A DNA stretch of 64,000 bases from Xanthostigma xanthostigma (GCA_963575645.1 OY754465.1:4464001-4528000); one strand, 5' to 3'. Counted from the stretch's first letter, positions 10,506-21,437 are shown. Made by a program: numbers and translations. The notes: generated by a model from the sequence alone, not told the origin.

Positions 10506-10583
10506 AATAAAATTATCGAACAATTTTTTCAGACTATATAATATATTGACAAAAATAATAAAATTATAAATCAATTTTCCACT

Positions 10584-10619
10584 AGATGACGCTTCGATCC
10601 AGATTTGGATCTTCTTCAG
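10584..10619 (-). ncRNA. Hammerhead-like motif, decayed
   Basis: Minus strand: CTGAAGA, then a perfect 5 bp stem II GATCC-AAATCT-GGATC, then GAAG where GAAA is expected, followed by CGTC. Stem I pairing is weak. The stem II loop and order match the 15.4 kb motif, so this is probably a decayed copy of the same ribozyme. Confidence 0.45.
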
Positions 10620-10798
10620 AAATAGTCTAAAAAATATAAAAATTAATTAGTATATCTACTTATTTTTTAATAGAATGGAGTTTGAATTATTATATTGATT
10701 TATAATTTTATTATTTTTGTCAATATATAGTCTGAAAAAAATTCGTCGATAATTTTATTCATTTGAAGAGTTCTATTCAAACGTTAATCAAAAATTTG

Positions 10799-10965
10799 AA
10801 TTCCAGATAAATATCGAGATGGTTCCTTTTTCAAGGCCATGGCCGATTGCCTGTCAAACTCATATGCTCAAAATTTGCCTACCTTATCCTAACGTCCTAA
10901 AAATTCCTTCATTTGCCCATTGAAGTTGAAAAAAATGTAGAAAATAACGGGAAGTGTGATAGATG
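10799..10965 (+). mobile_element. tRNA-derived SINE, 3' part (split copy)
   Basis: Continues the SINE interrupted at 10025: AAATATCGAGATGGTTCC, CTTACCTTATCCTAA-like and AAAATAACGGGAAGTGTGAT blocks follow in the family order. The 3' tail is lost after about 10965. Confidence 0.8.
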
Positions 10966-11131
10966 GAAAGATAACTCCGTACGTGCAAAATTCACTAGTG
11001 CCTCTGTGGCCTGTGCTGTGTGCGCTCTGTAAATGTGCAAATGCAACAGTACAGAACAGCTCAGTGCAGAGCAATGGCGCTCGGAGTGAGTCATTCACAA
11101 AAAAAGAACGACTCGCTCTGCTCCGAGAACG

Positions 11132-11154
11132 GAGTCGTTCATTATGAACGACTC
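11132..11154. repeat. Short palindrome (GAGTCGTTCA/TGAACGACTC)
   Basis: A 10 bp inverted repeat around ATT/TTA. Further GAACGACTCGCTC copies lie at 11106 and 11146, so this small region is built from reiterated forward and reverse motifs. No function assigned. Confidence 0.6.
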
Positions 11155-11169
11155 GCTCAGGAGCGACAC

Positions 11170-12565
11170 ATCATTAGTAGTTACCTCTTGTCAGATCACA
11201 GTGATCATTTTGGACGGCTGGTCACAGTGATTTTTTCATCGTGTTGTTATTCTCCAACTCTATCTCGGATCAACTACCTTAATTTGATTTAAACTGGCGG
11301 TAGTTAGATGCCATGCCACAAGACATAAATAATTTGTTTTGTTATAACAGATCTATCCTTCTATCACATTAAAATTTACGATATTGAAAATATTATGAAC
11401 GTGTTCGATTAAATACTTGATTAAATTTATTGATGGAACATTATATATGCATGTTAATACTATTTTCGTTTTAATTGCTAAAGGTAAAGTTTCTTCGGTA
11501 TATTTAGTAAATATCGAACATTTTAATCATTTTATTTTTATAAATTAAAGCGACAACTTTTCGATTTTGTAGCTCAAATTAATAATTCCACTTCAAGTAT
11601 TTCTTCGAGTACAAAATTGAAGATAATAGTATGTACAGTTATTACATTATATGATCAGATTGGTAGCTCAGTGGTCACGTAACAGTTAAGCATTTAACAG
11701 ATTCGAACGTTGACTAGTTCTTACTTTTTTCAATAATTATTTCACCCTTAATTTTCTAGGTTATGTGTTTTCAACAAAAAAAAATATTTTTTCTTAATTT
11801 ATCAACCTGTTGTTCCACCATTTCGAAAAAATTGAAAAAGTTTTCGAGTATAGAGAAGTATAAAAGACATTTCCTGACAAAATTTGGTGAGAGACACTTT
11901 TCAAAAAGGCGTTAAAAAAAGACTTAAATTTTATTTCTTCCGCCAAAAATCGGCTTCTCGCTTAATAATCTTGACCAAAATGTTTTTTCATGTTTTTTAC
12001 TTCTAAGAATTAGGAAAAAAATCATCATTAGTACTGAATTTTACTACGAAAAAATAATCCTAAAAAAGAGATTTTTTTTGAAAAACTCGAAAACCGTTTA
12101 AGATAAAGAGCTGAAAATTTGGCTGAATTATTTTTATTTGACACCAAAACGATCCCCCAAGTGCGAGTCAAAAAACCCGCGAGGGCAAATTTTTTATATA
12201 AACTCGGCTATTGGGATCCGTCAAATGGGTGGAGTTTTAAAAACATGGCGACGATGGGATATCATTTTCTACAGTTACTATGGTTACTATATAGCAAACA
12301 GTGCAATTGTGAATTTTTTAAGTGCAATGAAATGATAAGTATCAGCATAATATGTAATTGGGCTGATACAAATCACCGAAACAAAAATTTTCCTGAAGGG
12401 GAACGTATATTTAATGCCAGCCATATCATAAAATTAGGCAAAAATTCAATTAAAACAGAACCTTCAAAGTAACGTGAATTTTAATGCTTTCTGTTTACAA
12501 CCTTCCGATTTAAAGAGTCATCCACAAGAAATAAAAGTGGTAAATAGAGATATTATATTATAATG
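11170..12565. other. AT-rich stretch with one degenerate tRNA-like segment
   Basis: At 11656-11717 GGTAGCTCAGTGGTC and GATTCGAACGTTG resemble A and B boxes of a decayed tRNA-derived SINE. An open frame at 12119-12472 (117 codons) contains CNCEFFKC and FPEGERIFNASHII but is not recognised. It has no promoter or splice context I can defend and may be a relic of a transposon protein. Nothing else is seen. Confidence 0.4.
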
Positions 12566-12567
12566 TT

Positions 12568-13167
12568 ACTAGTGTGACCTGTGCGAATTATTCGCACTAA
12601 ATAAGTATAATAATTATCACTTTACAAAATTATTTTTTAAATATGTTTGCAGGTATTCAATTCGTTTCTAATTTTGCACACTGCTTATAACGTTCTTCTT
12701 TTTGTTGTATTACAATATGAAGCTCAGATGACAGATCGAAGAAATATTTTACTAAAATTGTCGTATAGAGGCGCAAGTAGCAAGAGCGTTGAGCTAAGCC
12801 GTCAGATGGCATCATGCAGCATTGCAGTGACGTTGTTCAGCGTTGCTCGCTGTTTCAAAATATAAGCCGTCAGATGGCAGTATGCAGTATTGTGTATGTT
12901 GTATTACAATATGAAGGTCAGATGACAGATCGAAGTGTTGACGTTGTTTCAAAATTAAAACCGTCAGATGGCAGACGTTGTTCAGCGTTGCTGTATTTTA
13001 ATTAATTTACAAAAGCAAAAGCAATAATAAATTTTTTAGTTGTCGATGTCAGTAGAGCAAGCAATTATCTGTAAAATGATATTATATAATTTATGTGGAA
13101 AAATTGTGAAGTTTTTTCTAAAACGGGAGTCAAACATCTTAACCTTAGGGTATTAATATATATGATT
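12568..13167 (+). mobile_element. 600 bp interspersed repeat with conserved small frame, copy 1
   Basis: Begins ACTAGTGTGACCTGTGCGAA (with palindrome TGCGAATTATTCGCA) and ends near TATTAATATATATGAT. Copies at 23171-23768 and 41703-42310 align throughout. Internal repeats of GTCAGATGGCA and of TTGTATTACAATATGAAG give a modular look. The size, single orientation and absence of TIRs suggest a solo LTR or non-autonomous retroelement, but no TSD is evident. Its frame (12647-12865) stops about 20 codons earlier than in the other copies. Confidence 0.7.
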
Positions 13168-13452
13168 TAATAATAATAATAACTATTCAATTAATAAATT
13201 AAGTTTTCAATATTAAGACTAAGTATAATACCTACTTACTTGGTAAAATAACTAACCATCTGCATTGAAATGACTTGGTATATTATTACAACCTTTTACT
13301 AACTTTTAATTTGTGTTTGCACGAGGCGAAAACTTCGCAGGTTCCATAATAAGTCAATTATTAATTTATCAACTTTTTTTTATTATTATTATAAAAAAAA
13401 ACGCAAATGCACTCCGGGAGTGCCGGCAGAAGTGAAAACTTGGTTTATTTTA

Positions 13453-13583
13453 GGGCATGTCTATGCTAAACGACCAAAGCGCAGAAAAGTTTGAACTAAT
13501 AACTTCCAAGAAATTCCGTCTGATGTCGCCAAAACACAACTTATAGTGTAGTTAAAAACCATTCGATTGCATAGACAAGTCCC
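13453..13583. mobile_element. Candidate small MITE with GGGCATGTCTATGC ends
   Basis: Left GGGCATGTCTATGC and right GCATAGACAAGTCCC form imperfect 14-15 bp inverted repeats spanning 131 bp. A second GGGCATGTC occurs at 13628. No clear TSD. Confidence 0.5.
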
Positions 13584-14329
13584 AAAAAAAATATATACCT
13601 TGCACATTAATACAATGGATTTCATTTAGGGCATGTCACAAAAGTTTTCGTCTTACGAATTTTCGATCAGGTCACGTGTCCCTGACGCGAGTTTAACATT
13701 TTTTACCCATTACAAAAAAAGTGTACAACGCCGCTAAAGAAGTTTTCACTTCAAAAATCACGATTAACAGTATTCATTGACAGTACGATTCATATACTTG
13801 TTTCTCACATGTTAGTTAGTAAGTTTCGCCGCCAGATAGAGTAGTCTATATCGCGGATCCCCATATCCTTTAAAATAAGTATGTATTTAAGGTAAGTACT
13901 ACACGTCATGTGCAGTTATCGATATATATCTGACATTAATATCAAACTTTAATAATATTTGATTTGTTGTAAGTCTGTAAGGTTTCACACGGAACGTTGA
14001 TACGGTGTTCTTGTGTGTAGTATGTAGGACAAAAACACAGTCAATCATTAACTGTCACATAAAATACTGAACCGATAGGTTTTCAATCGAGCTGTTTAAC
14101 TGAAAGTAGCAATTAAAAAAGAGAGACGGACAGACAGGTTAAAGAGAAGCCTATATTATATTGTATGTATGTGTGCATCGGTAAGTATATGAACATTTTT
14201 GTACAGGGTTGCGGTAAAGGCTTCGGGTTCGTATTAAAGCTAGAGTTGACGGGTCTCAGCTAGTAATTATCGTAAGAGATAATGGACACTTTTGATTTCG
14301 TATTATTTTTCGTAAACCTCAATTTTAAA

Positions 14330-15190
14330 TCGACTTCAAAAAATGAGGATTGTATTTTTTTTTGTCTGTCTGTCCGTCGATAACTTCGCCGGCTGTAAAC
14401 CGATTTCGATGATTATTTTTTTATTCGATAGAGTATGCCTCAAAGCTAGTCGAATATGAATTTTAGCAAAATCGGTTCAGCCACTTTTTAGAAAATTAAC
14501 AAAAATATTGCAAATATTGTCGGCGTGGAAGTTGCTCTTCCTTAAAAAAAATGGTCATTAAAAAGCGTAAAATAACAAAATTTTGAGATCGGCACCAATG
14601 TGATTACTATCACCGAATACTTTTAAAAATAGAAGTTACTAATCTGGGAACAAATTTATTCGTTAGAATAAAATTTACTGTCAATTCACCAAGCAAAATA
14701 TCAGGTAGAATAATAAGTTAAAGAGTAATTATACACTACTTCTTGGTCTTTTTGTTGATAATCTTGACGTTCATCCAAAAATCCGACCGATGGCGTTAGT
14801 GTAAACGTCAAAAAAAGTTTCACAAAATAATAATGTTTTATCATAACCCAATTGCACACAAAACTTCCACTAACTTTAATGTTTTACAACTATATACACT
14901 TCGAAGAAGGTTAATAAACAACACATAAATAAATTCACAAGAGCAAACTGTAGATATAATACTACACGTTTATAGGTCAGGTATTATGATCTATGTGGCG
15001 GCCATTATTATTTTATCAGGCGAATAAATACTTATACCATCGAAGTACGACAGAATAGATTTACCTATACCTGCTGTAAACATAATTATTTTTGGTGAAA
15101 TGATTTTTCGCTATTTATTCGGAGGAATAGTTACCTGAAGAGCAGATGAACCGAATAAATAACTACTTACGTTCGGCGAATATGGCCATG
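14330..15190 (+). mobile_element. Interspersed repeat ending in GAATATGGCCAT, copy 1
   Basis: Shared with 43140-44075 (opposite strand) and 47995-48850. Landmarks in order: TTTGTCTGTCTGTCCGTCG, AAAATCGGTTCAGCCACTTT, GATGGCGTTAGTGTAAACGT, TATGTGGCGGCCATTATTAT, and the right end with ACCGAATAAATAACTACTTA. No protein is recognised. The length (about 860 bp) and low-complexity 5' part fit a non-autonomous DNA element or retroelement relic. Confidence 0.6.
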
Positions 15191-15308
15191 AGCCTTTTTT
15201 GAAGGAGGTTTAATTGTTTTTAAAACAGTTTTTTATTTATACCTAAATAAAATTATCGACCAATTTTTCAGACAAATATGTTAACAAAAAATATGTAAAA
15301 ATTTATAC

Positions 15309-15346
15309 ATTAACGTTTCGGTTCGGATTTGGACCTTCTTTAGAAC
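15309..15346 (-). ncRNA. Hammerhead-like motif, degenerate
   Basis: Minus strand: CTAAAGA in place of CTGAAGA, stem II GGTCC...GAACC with a mismatch, then GAAACGTT. It mirrors the better motif at 15389-15432 and is probably inactive because the invariant G of CTGA is lost. Confidence 0.45.
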
Positions 15347-15388
15347 TGATCTAAAAAATATAAAAATTAATTAATAATTAGTTTCTAA

Positions 15389-15432
15389 TTGTTCTGAAGA
15401 AAGTCCAAATCCGGACCGAAACGTTAATGTAT
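15389..15432 (+). ncRNA. Type-I hammerhead ribozyme motif
   Basis: Plus strand: CTGAAGA (15394-15400), stem II GTCC-AAATCC-GGAC (perfect 4 bp), GAAA (15418-15421), then ACGT as a self-complementary stem III and U at the cleavage position. Stem I beside the core pairs UGUU with AAUG, counting two G-U pairs. All core positions are conserved. Confidence 0.7.
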
Positions 15433-15534
15433 TAATTTTTATATATTTTTTGGTAACATATTTGTCTGAAAAATTGGTCGATAATTTTATTTATTGAAGA
15501 GTTCTAATCAGACGTTAATCAAAGATTTTTTTTA

Positions 15535-15772
15535 AACGTATATCCAATTGTATATATCCACATAATATATAGAGCATATGCACATATACAAGAGAATATC
15601 ACTTGAGAGGGTGGCACTACCTCTTGGTATCTGGCCAGTATCATTAAATATCAAAGCTGGGTCTAAACGACAAACACAAAATATCCATGAGCAGAGGTGG
15701 GATTCGAACGCACGATAGTATGATCCAAAGGCCAGCACGCTGACCATTACACCACGCTGTCCTCACAATCAA
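15535..15772 (-). mobile_element. tRNA-Gln-like SINE
   Basis: Minus strand: head (about 15689-15763) with A-box GTGGTGTAATGGTCAGC, an anticodon-like region CTTTGGATC, and B-box GCGTTCGAATCC. The sequence resembles tRNA-Gln(TTG) type genes. A 150 bp tRNA-unrelated body follows and ends in an AT-rich, TATATAC-type tail. Only one copy is in the window. Confidence 0.7.
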
Positions 15773-15785
15773 AAATTTGAACAGA

Positions 15786-16502
15786 TTTTTGACGTGATAA
15801 CGTCTTATAAATTGATGAATCACGTCAAAATAAAAAGATGAAACACCGGCTGCATGCACGAAAAAGTGTAACGTTCCTAACTTTACTAAGTGAGCGACTA
15901 GAATGCCTTCGGTAATTTTGAAGCAGATATCATCAACCGATTGAGATGAAAATTTGTATACACGTTTAGTTTGAATGACAATGCATGGTTAGCTGTGTGA
16001 CGCCACTCTAAATCCAATATGGCGGACTTCTAAAGATGGCGGACTAATTTTATTATATGCTTTCCTACTATATGGGTATCAAATGAAAGGGCTTGCTGAG
16101 AATAACTCGAAAAATAAAGTGACGTCACTTTAAATCCAATATGGCGGACTAATTTTATTATGCTTTCCTACAATATAGGTAAAAGTATATTAAAAAAATA
16201 TATATTAAAAAATTGGTAAACTACTTGGGTATCAAATGAAAGGGCTTGCTGAGAATAACTCGAAAAATAAAGTGACGTCACTCTAAATCCAATATGGCGG
16301 ACTTCTAAAGATGGCAGACTAAGTTTTTGACGTGATAACGTCTTATAAATTGATGAAACACCAGCTGCCCGCACGAAAAAGTGTAACGTTCCGCCTGACC
16401 CTGTGCGTGCAAGCGAGAGCGCAGTAATGTATTATTAAATATCATATTCGAGCGGAATACGTTATCACGTAAAACTATCGTCCGTAAACCGACTTTACAG
16501 AC
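15786..16502 (+). mobile_element. ACGTGATAACGT-ended repeat, copy 1 (expanded)
   Basis: Starts TTTTTGACGTGATAACGTC and ends with TACGTTATCACGTAAAAC then GACTTTACAGACA, so the 12 bp ACGTGATAACGT is inverted at the ends. The left end is present twice (15786 and about 16323). Between them a roughly 120-150 bp unit is repeated, with CCAATATGGCGGACTTC and ATCAAATGAAAGGGCTTGC. It contains TGACGTCA-type sites. Other copies: 19424-20010, 40982-41240, 55296-55979, 57717-58167, 60954-61623. Confidence 0.75.
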
Positions 16503-16965
16503 ACTTTTTGTATTGATAATCAAAAGTGTAACATTATATAAGGTTCAAATACAACCCTGCGCGAGTTTTACTCTTCTCGTCACAAATCATTGCCACCTGT
16601 ACAATATAAATCATTTGCAAGCGCATGATTTCTTTGTTTCGAAGCACGTTTGTTATTAGTCAAGGTGGTATATTAATTATTCCTTGACTGATGTACCGTG
16701 CTATTTAATGATAAGAATATAATTTCCCATTCTCCATAATTTATTAGCATGTTGGAAATTTATTAGTTCAACCAGTTAATAATGTAAATCGTTTTCGATA
16801 AATTTATGATCTTTGTAAACCGAAATTCTATTTGTCTATCGAATTCGTATTATTAAAATATTGTGATTTATTTTATGCCATTCGTATTAAATATTGGTTT
16901 TAATTTTATGTTAATTGTGCCCTTCGAAACTTATTTTGCGCGCTCTCTGTTGGGACGATAATGTG

Positions 16966-17115
16966 TTCCATAGAATGTTCCAGACCACGACAACAACAAC
17001 AATGGAAAGCAGGTAAAAACCCGACCTTCATAGAATTGCCTGGAGAAGGCAATGCATGTAAAAAAGGTTGAGATGCTTCTAGAACATTCGACAGGCGGGG
17101 GACGAAGCTATAAAA
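16966..17115 (+). promoter_or_regulatory. Heat-shock-like promoter (two HSE clusters and TATA)
   Basis: AGAATGTTCCAGA (16972-16984) and CTTCTAGAACATTCG (17077-17091) match alternating GAA/TTC heat-shock elements; the second is a perfect three-unit site. TATAAAA lies at 17109-17115, 18 bp further on. This spacing is like insect hsp70-type promoters. No heat-shock coding region follows; downstream is a dispersed repeat that begins near the expected start site (about 17135). Binding by HSF is inference. Confidence 0.5.
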
Positions 17116-17134
17116 TGCGAGCGGAGTGATTGGC

Positions 17135-17484
17135 AGTAATGAAAATAAACGTAACTATTTTCTGAGTCGTAACGAAATAGTAGGTAACAACAACTCCGTT
17201 GTTACCCATTGAGGCTAAAATTGAGAGGCCGAATGTTTTCGACATGGAGTTTATTCATAACCGGCTAACTTCAAACCAAAACATTGAATCGTGCTGTTTG
17301 GTGCTGTTAGTATTGACAGTTTTTTTTATACAGAAATAAATAGATATTTACAACATCTCATTATAATTAAAACATGAATAAAGCGCAATTGTTGAATAAA
17401 ATTATGGGCGCAACTTGTAGGCTAAGTCATGACCTGTCAGCGCGATGAATGACTTAGACTACTAGTTACGCCAATAACTATTTA
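17135..17484 (+). mobile_element. 350 bp interspersed repeat (CGCCAATAACTAT end), copy 1
   Basis: Runs from AGTAATGAAAATAAACGTAA to TTACGCCAATAACTATT. Copies: 45321-45611 (minus, truncated) and 50308-50663 (plus). The 3' part has an inverted repeat CTAAGTCAT...ATGACTTAG. An AATAAA-like signal and the short length suggest a non-autonomous element. Only this copy is preceded by heat-shock-type sites. Confidence 0.7.
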
Positions 17485-18084
17485 AAAACGCGGTATATTA
17501 CATTTTTTTAATTTATTTTATTATTTTCTTCTTTTCAGTATTTTCTTATATTATCATCTAATTCTTGAGTTATGCTAAAAATTTGTCTCTATTTAATCAA
17601 GAAGTTAGTTTAAAAACAATTACAAAGTTCCACCCGGACAGACATACAAGAGATACAAGAAAGCGAGCTAATAAAAACGTTGTACTTAATAAGCATTTTA
17701 GTCAAGACTTCAACGTGCCATCGTTAATTTTATTTTTTCGATTAATATATTTATAATATTATTTATTTTGTTTTATCTGATTAATCAATCGGTAGATTAA
17801 AAAAAATAAATGTAGCATTAAATAGATTCATCACAATATTTGTTTTTATAAAAGCTTCTCTGTCGTTAAATTTTTATAATTAAAAGCAAATAATACAATA
17901 TTTTGTACTTAATTATTACTGGCAAATCTGCTGATCAGCTTTAGTTGGAAAAAAATATTTCATTTTAGTTTAGACGGAGATTAACATTTTTATACGTGAA
18001 GCCAAATTTGCAAGACAATTACTCTTTTACACTTCAACCTACCCGTAGCGTCTTACCCGCACTATAATAATAATAATAATATTT

Positions 18085-18662
18085 ATTTTGTGGTGCCAAT
18101 AAAGGTAGAGGGTACAAATCGTCATTGTGTGGTTCATTTCCCAGACTGTGATAGAATATTTAAAGCACAAAAGCGTATTATTAGAATAATATTTGGAGCT
18201 AAATATAGAGACAGTTGTAAGCCTATTTTCAAACAAAATAAAATTTTAAGCTTTTATAGTGTTTATATTTTAGAACTGTTAACTTATATCAGACAAAACA
18301 TTCATTTGTTAAATTTCAATAATGAAATTCATAATCACAACACAAGGGCAAGCAGTGACATTTACATAAAAAACTATCGAACATCCAAGTATAGCAACAG
18401 TCCTCTGTGCAAAGGTAGCCAACTTTATAATAAGCTACCAGCTGATATAAAAAATGTGGACACTCTAAATAATTTTAAAAAGCTTTTAAAGGAATATTTA
18501 ATTGAAAAGTGTTTGTATGACTGTAATTTTTAATATGTAATTTTAAAATTAATTTTAAATCTTATACTGATTGTACTTTAATGTGCAAATACTTTGTAAT
18601 GACGTTTTTTATACCATTATTGGTCACTAAAAATAAATATCTATCTATCTATCTATCTATCT
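18085..18662 (+). pseudogene. LINE reverse transcriptase C-terminal fragment with (TCTA)n tail
   Basis: The plus-strand frame to 18533 carries FKAQKRIIRIIFGAKYRDSC, SLYNKLP-like LYNKLPADIKNV and a terminal LKEYLIEKCLYD. This is the typical C-terminal segment of jockey/CR1-like LINE reverse transcriptases, after the catalytic domain, which is missing (5' truncated). The 3' UTR ends in (TATC)n at 18641-18662, a microsatellite tail as in some LINE families. The fragment at 37945-38203 ends in the same LIEKCLY motif and the same tail type, so both come from one family. Confidence 0.82.
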
Positions 18663-18663
18663 A

Positions 18664-19423
18664 CTGAAGGCGATGAAATTTCCCGGGAATTCTCGGGATA
18701 TTTGGTGCCGGGAATTCCCGGTAGCAATTTCTACCCACTATCCTTCAGCCAGGTTTCCGATTTTGTCTTCAGACAGTACCTACATAAATTTTTACGCTGC
18801 CTCAACCTACCCAAAAATGTTCGATAGCTCTCCTACTCATATTTGGATATGGTACCAACATAACAGTGTTTTCTAGTTCCGCTGATTGTCCACAGTGGGA
18901 GTAGAATAAGAACGAAAGCGGAAAGAGGCATTCTGCCGCTTTTCACAGTCGGCGTGGAGAGGCAGGCTGTTCGCCTGCCTGTTGTAGAACCGCTCAAAAC
19001 TTGACTGAATTATGGCACACACAATTTATGAACATTTGTAATCCTATTCAAGGTTTTATGCAGATATTACTCACTCAAGCAGGGAATATGAGTTTATCAA
19101 GCTTTCAGACGTAAATCATTGCCCCTCCCGAGTTTATCTGTAAATTGCACTTTCCCAGCGGCACTGCCGCCCAACAGCGACGACGTTATGTGCTGTAGCT
19201 CTATAGCTCTGTTGTAGGTGTACCTATGTATACTATAGAAAGGAGAGAGATATTTGTGCCGCTTATAACTACACTATCAATGCGATCTTAAAACTGTTGT
19301 TCTTCAAAAGCGCTTCAATTCAAGTCCCACCTTAATTTAATAACTTCTATATCGCTAGTGGCCGTAAGTGGAAGCGTGACCCATGAAGTGAGACAGCAAA
19401 TTACTGTTTTCTATCTCTCTTTC
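18664..19423. other. Non-coding stretch with a short palindrome
   Basis: At about 18681-18722 TTCCCGGGAATTCTCGGGA and GCCGGGAATTCCCGG form overlapping palindromes. The rest shows no recognisable gene or repeat. Confidence 0.4.
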
Positions 19424-20010
19424 TTTTTGACGTGATAACGTCTTATAAATTGATGAATCACCAATCTTATAAATTGATAAAACACCGGCTGCATGCACGA
19501 AAAAGTGTAACGTTCCTAACGTAACGTTCCTAACGTTCCGCCTGACCCTGTGCGTGCTTTTCTCGAAAACGGGCCTAACGATTTGGATGAAATTTACTGA
19601 AAAGGGATTTTGGGGGGCAAAAAATCGTTTTAGCTAGGTCTCATCGCTCGAAAAAATCGTTTTCTTACAAATTGTATCATTATAAAAATCAATTTTTTGA
19701 CGTATGAAAATACTTAAATATTGTAAGTAGGTTTTGGAATTTTATATAAACAGTGAAACAATTGTTTTATAAATATTATGACAGCTAATCTTTGAGACTT
19801 AAAATAAATACGAAAGAAAGAAAGTTAAAAAAACAATTGTATTATATGGTGAGTAATTTAAATAAATAAAATTAACCTAAATTTGAAGCGAAAGATGCAA
19901 TATCATAGATTCGAATTATTATAATTATTATATAAATTTAGGTTATGTATTACGGAATACGTTATCACGTAAAACTATTGTCCGTAAACCGACTTTACAG
20001 ACAACCAATT
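19424..20010 (+). mobile_element. ACGTGATAACGT-ended repeat, copy 2
   Basis: TTTTTGACGTGATAACGTC at the left and CGTTATCACGTAAAAC...GACTTTACAGACAACC at the right. The left subterminal part has duplicated AACGTTCCTAACG blocks. The interior (19560-19940) is unlike the other copies, so the family accepts different interiors between fixed ends. Confidence 0.7.
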
Positions 20011-20207
20011 TTTTTTTACTTGACCCGTTGTGCGCAAGTGTCGCGTCTGTAGTGGGGCAATTAGTAATAGTCAGAGTGCCCGTCGGCAAAAATTTTACTG
20101 ACACATACTCTCCCCAAACTTTTTTATATGGCTTCATTAAGCCTAGTCTGACACCTATTTCCTCTATGAATTTTCTTGATTTTGGAACGTTTTCCCTCTA
20201 AATTTTC

Positions 20208-20729
20208 CTAAAGGTGTCTTTTTGACGACATGTAAAATTTTATACTGTTTGTTTTTTTGATTGGATAGCTTAAAAACTTTAACCAAAACGCTAAAATAAT
20301 GTTCTCTGACAAATAACATGAACCATTTAAAATGTCTGACACCCCGAATATGTCGAACATATTCGAGGTGTTATTTAAAGGCAACCGACGCAAATTGTCA
20401 CCAGAAATAAAGCGCGTGACAACGATCTCTGGACTGATCTCATCACGATGGACGCTCATCAAAGCTAATCCAGTCAGTCGTGGCTGTCCCATGCTGTTTC
20501 TCAAAAATGTTTTTAGCCTCTTCAACGAGGAAAAAGTACCCTCTGGTGTCGCCGTCGACACAGGTAGCGTCACGAGTATTGACAGTAGCTTATGAAACAT
20601 TACTGCGTTACAGCTGTCCAGCGCTTCTAGTGGTGTAGTGAGCCATTCCGCAGCAACTATTTTTGACCACTTCGCTCGCCACACCGATAGCTCCCCTTCA
20701 AAACTTGTTGTATTTGACAAGTTTACCAA
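20208..20729 (-). pseudogene. hAT transposase C-terminal dimerisation region (relic)
   Basis: The minus-strand frame contains FEGELSVWRAKW, then HKLLSILVTLPVSTATPEGT, FSSLKRLKTFLRNSMGQPRL and LALMSVHRD in the order seen in the hATC dimerisation domain of hAT transposases (the ZMYM1/THAP-like '52 kDa repressor'-type lineage). The frame begins with TTG and has an in-frame stop three codons upstream, so no N-terminal BED finger, catalytic core or true start is present. The last 60 codons after VHRDEISPEI are unrelated-looking tail. It is a 5'-truncated relic and cannot by itself encode an active enzyme. Confidence 0.85.
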
Positions 20730-20834
20730 ACACTTTCATGAATCCGTATTATTTGTAAATGTAATTGTTTGTTACGAAAAAAGTTATTTAACCTCATACT
20801 GACTTGCGATCAACGCCAAAGCGGCATACGATAT

Positions 20835-20905
20835 GAAATGTAACAATGAAAGATGAGTGAGAGAGATGGAGCATTTCTGTCACTCATCCTTCATTGTTAC
20901 ATTTC
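20835..20905. repeat. 25 bp inverted repeat (short fold-back)
   Basis: GAAATGTAACAATGA with the following GATGAGTGA on the left is mirrored by TCACTCATCCTTCATTG and its continuation on the right, around a 20-base loop. One-base differences only. Confidence 0.75.
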
Positions 20906-21437
20906 AGATGGATGCCGAAAAACTGGACTCCACGGATCCGAAAAAAGAGTCGAAAATATTTTAGTAGTATGTATAAAACGGTGGATTAGCTAAAGCATTT
21001 CGGGGGAGAGATGAAACCTTGGATATAACTGTGTCCGAATAAAAAGGTACCGATTTAGCGAAAATTGATTTTAAGCATATTTTACGAAAAAAGTACCGTG
21101 CATTTTAAAAAATGTCTTTTAAAGAAATTAAAGCGTTGCAGCGATTATTTATTTAGAAACACTCAACAGTCACATTGGTAAGAGAGTGTGTTAGGGCTGG
21201 AGAGAACGCAGGGATGGAGGGTGGTTTTGTTACGACGATGGACGGGAGTATGTTTGGGTTGTGGGTGGCTGAACAGAACAGCTTCAGTACAACACTTTCA
21301 CACACATAAACAAGGATGTGCTAACTTATTACGAAATATGATTGTATAATTTGCTCACGAGATCAAATAGAAAAATTCTGAAAAGTGAATTTTAATCTAA
21401 ATTACTATCGTTAGTAGAAGTTTTGTTCCAAAAATAT

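Larger units (their letters stand above)
10026..10798. mobile_element. Composite insertion in a SINE, 11 bp TSD
   Basis: AATTCCAGATA at 10015-10025 is repeated at 10799-10809, exactly where SINE homology stops and restarts. The 773 bp insert has two parts. A unit with inverted GGGGCCCTG ends (about 10127-10505) contains two 69 bp direct repeats. A palindromic part (about 10505-10765) carries a hammerhead motif. The last bases, GAAGAGTTCTATTCAAACG and following, match the right end of the 15.2-15.5 kb element, so this is the 3' end of that family. Confidence 0.7.
15244..15530. mobile_element. Palindromic hammerhead element
   Basis: The arms run inward from AAATTATCGACCAATTTTTC (left, about 15244) and its complement (right, to about 15502). 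Each half carries a hammerhead-like motif facing the other way, and the element ends with GAAGAGTTCTAATCAGACG. That 3' end also terminates the insertion at 10798. Related arms occur at about 28990-29020 and 60360-60500. Confidence 0.65.

Noticed and set aside
12119-12472. 117-codon open frame with CNCEFFKC and FPEGERIF
   Set aside because: Could be a relic of a real protein, but I cannot name a family and nothing around it supports a gene. Kept only as a note in the region entry.
15121-15160. CTGAAGAGCAGATGAACCGAA as a hammerhead core
   Set aside because: GAAT instead of GAAA, no stem II pairing, and the sequence belongs to the 14.3 kb repeat in all copies.
18730-18790. Hammerhead candidate on the minus strand (CTGAAGA near 18770, GAAACC)
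   Set aside because: The interval between the two boxes cannot form stem II, and no stem I or palindrome context exists.
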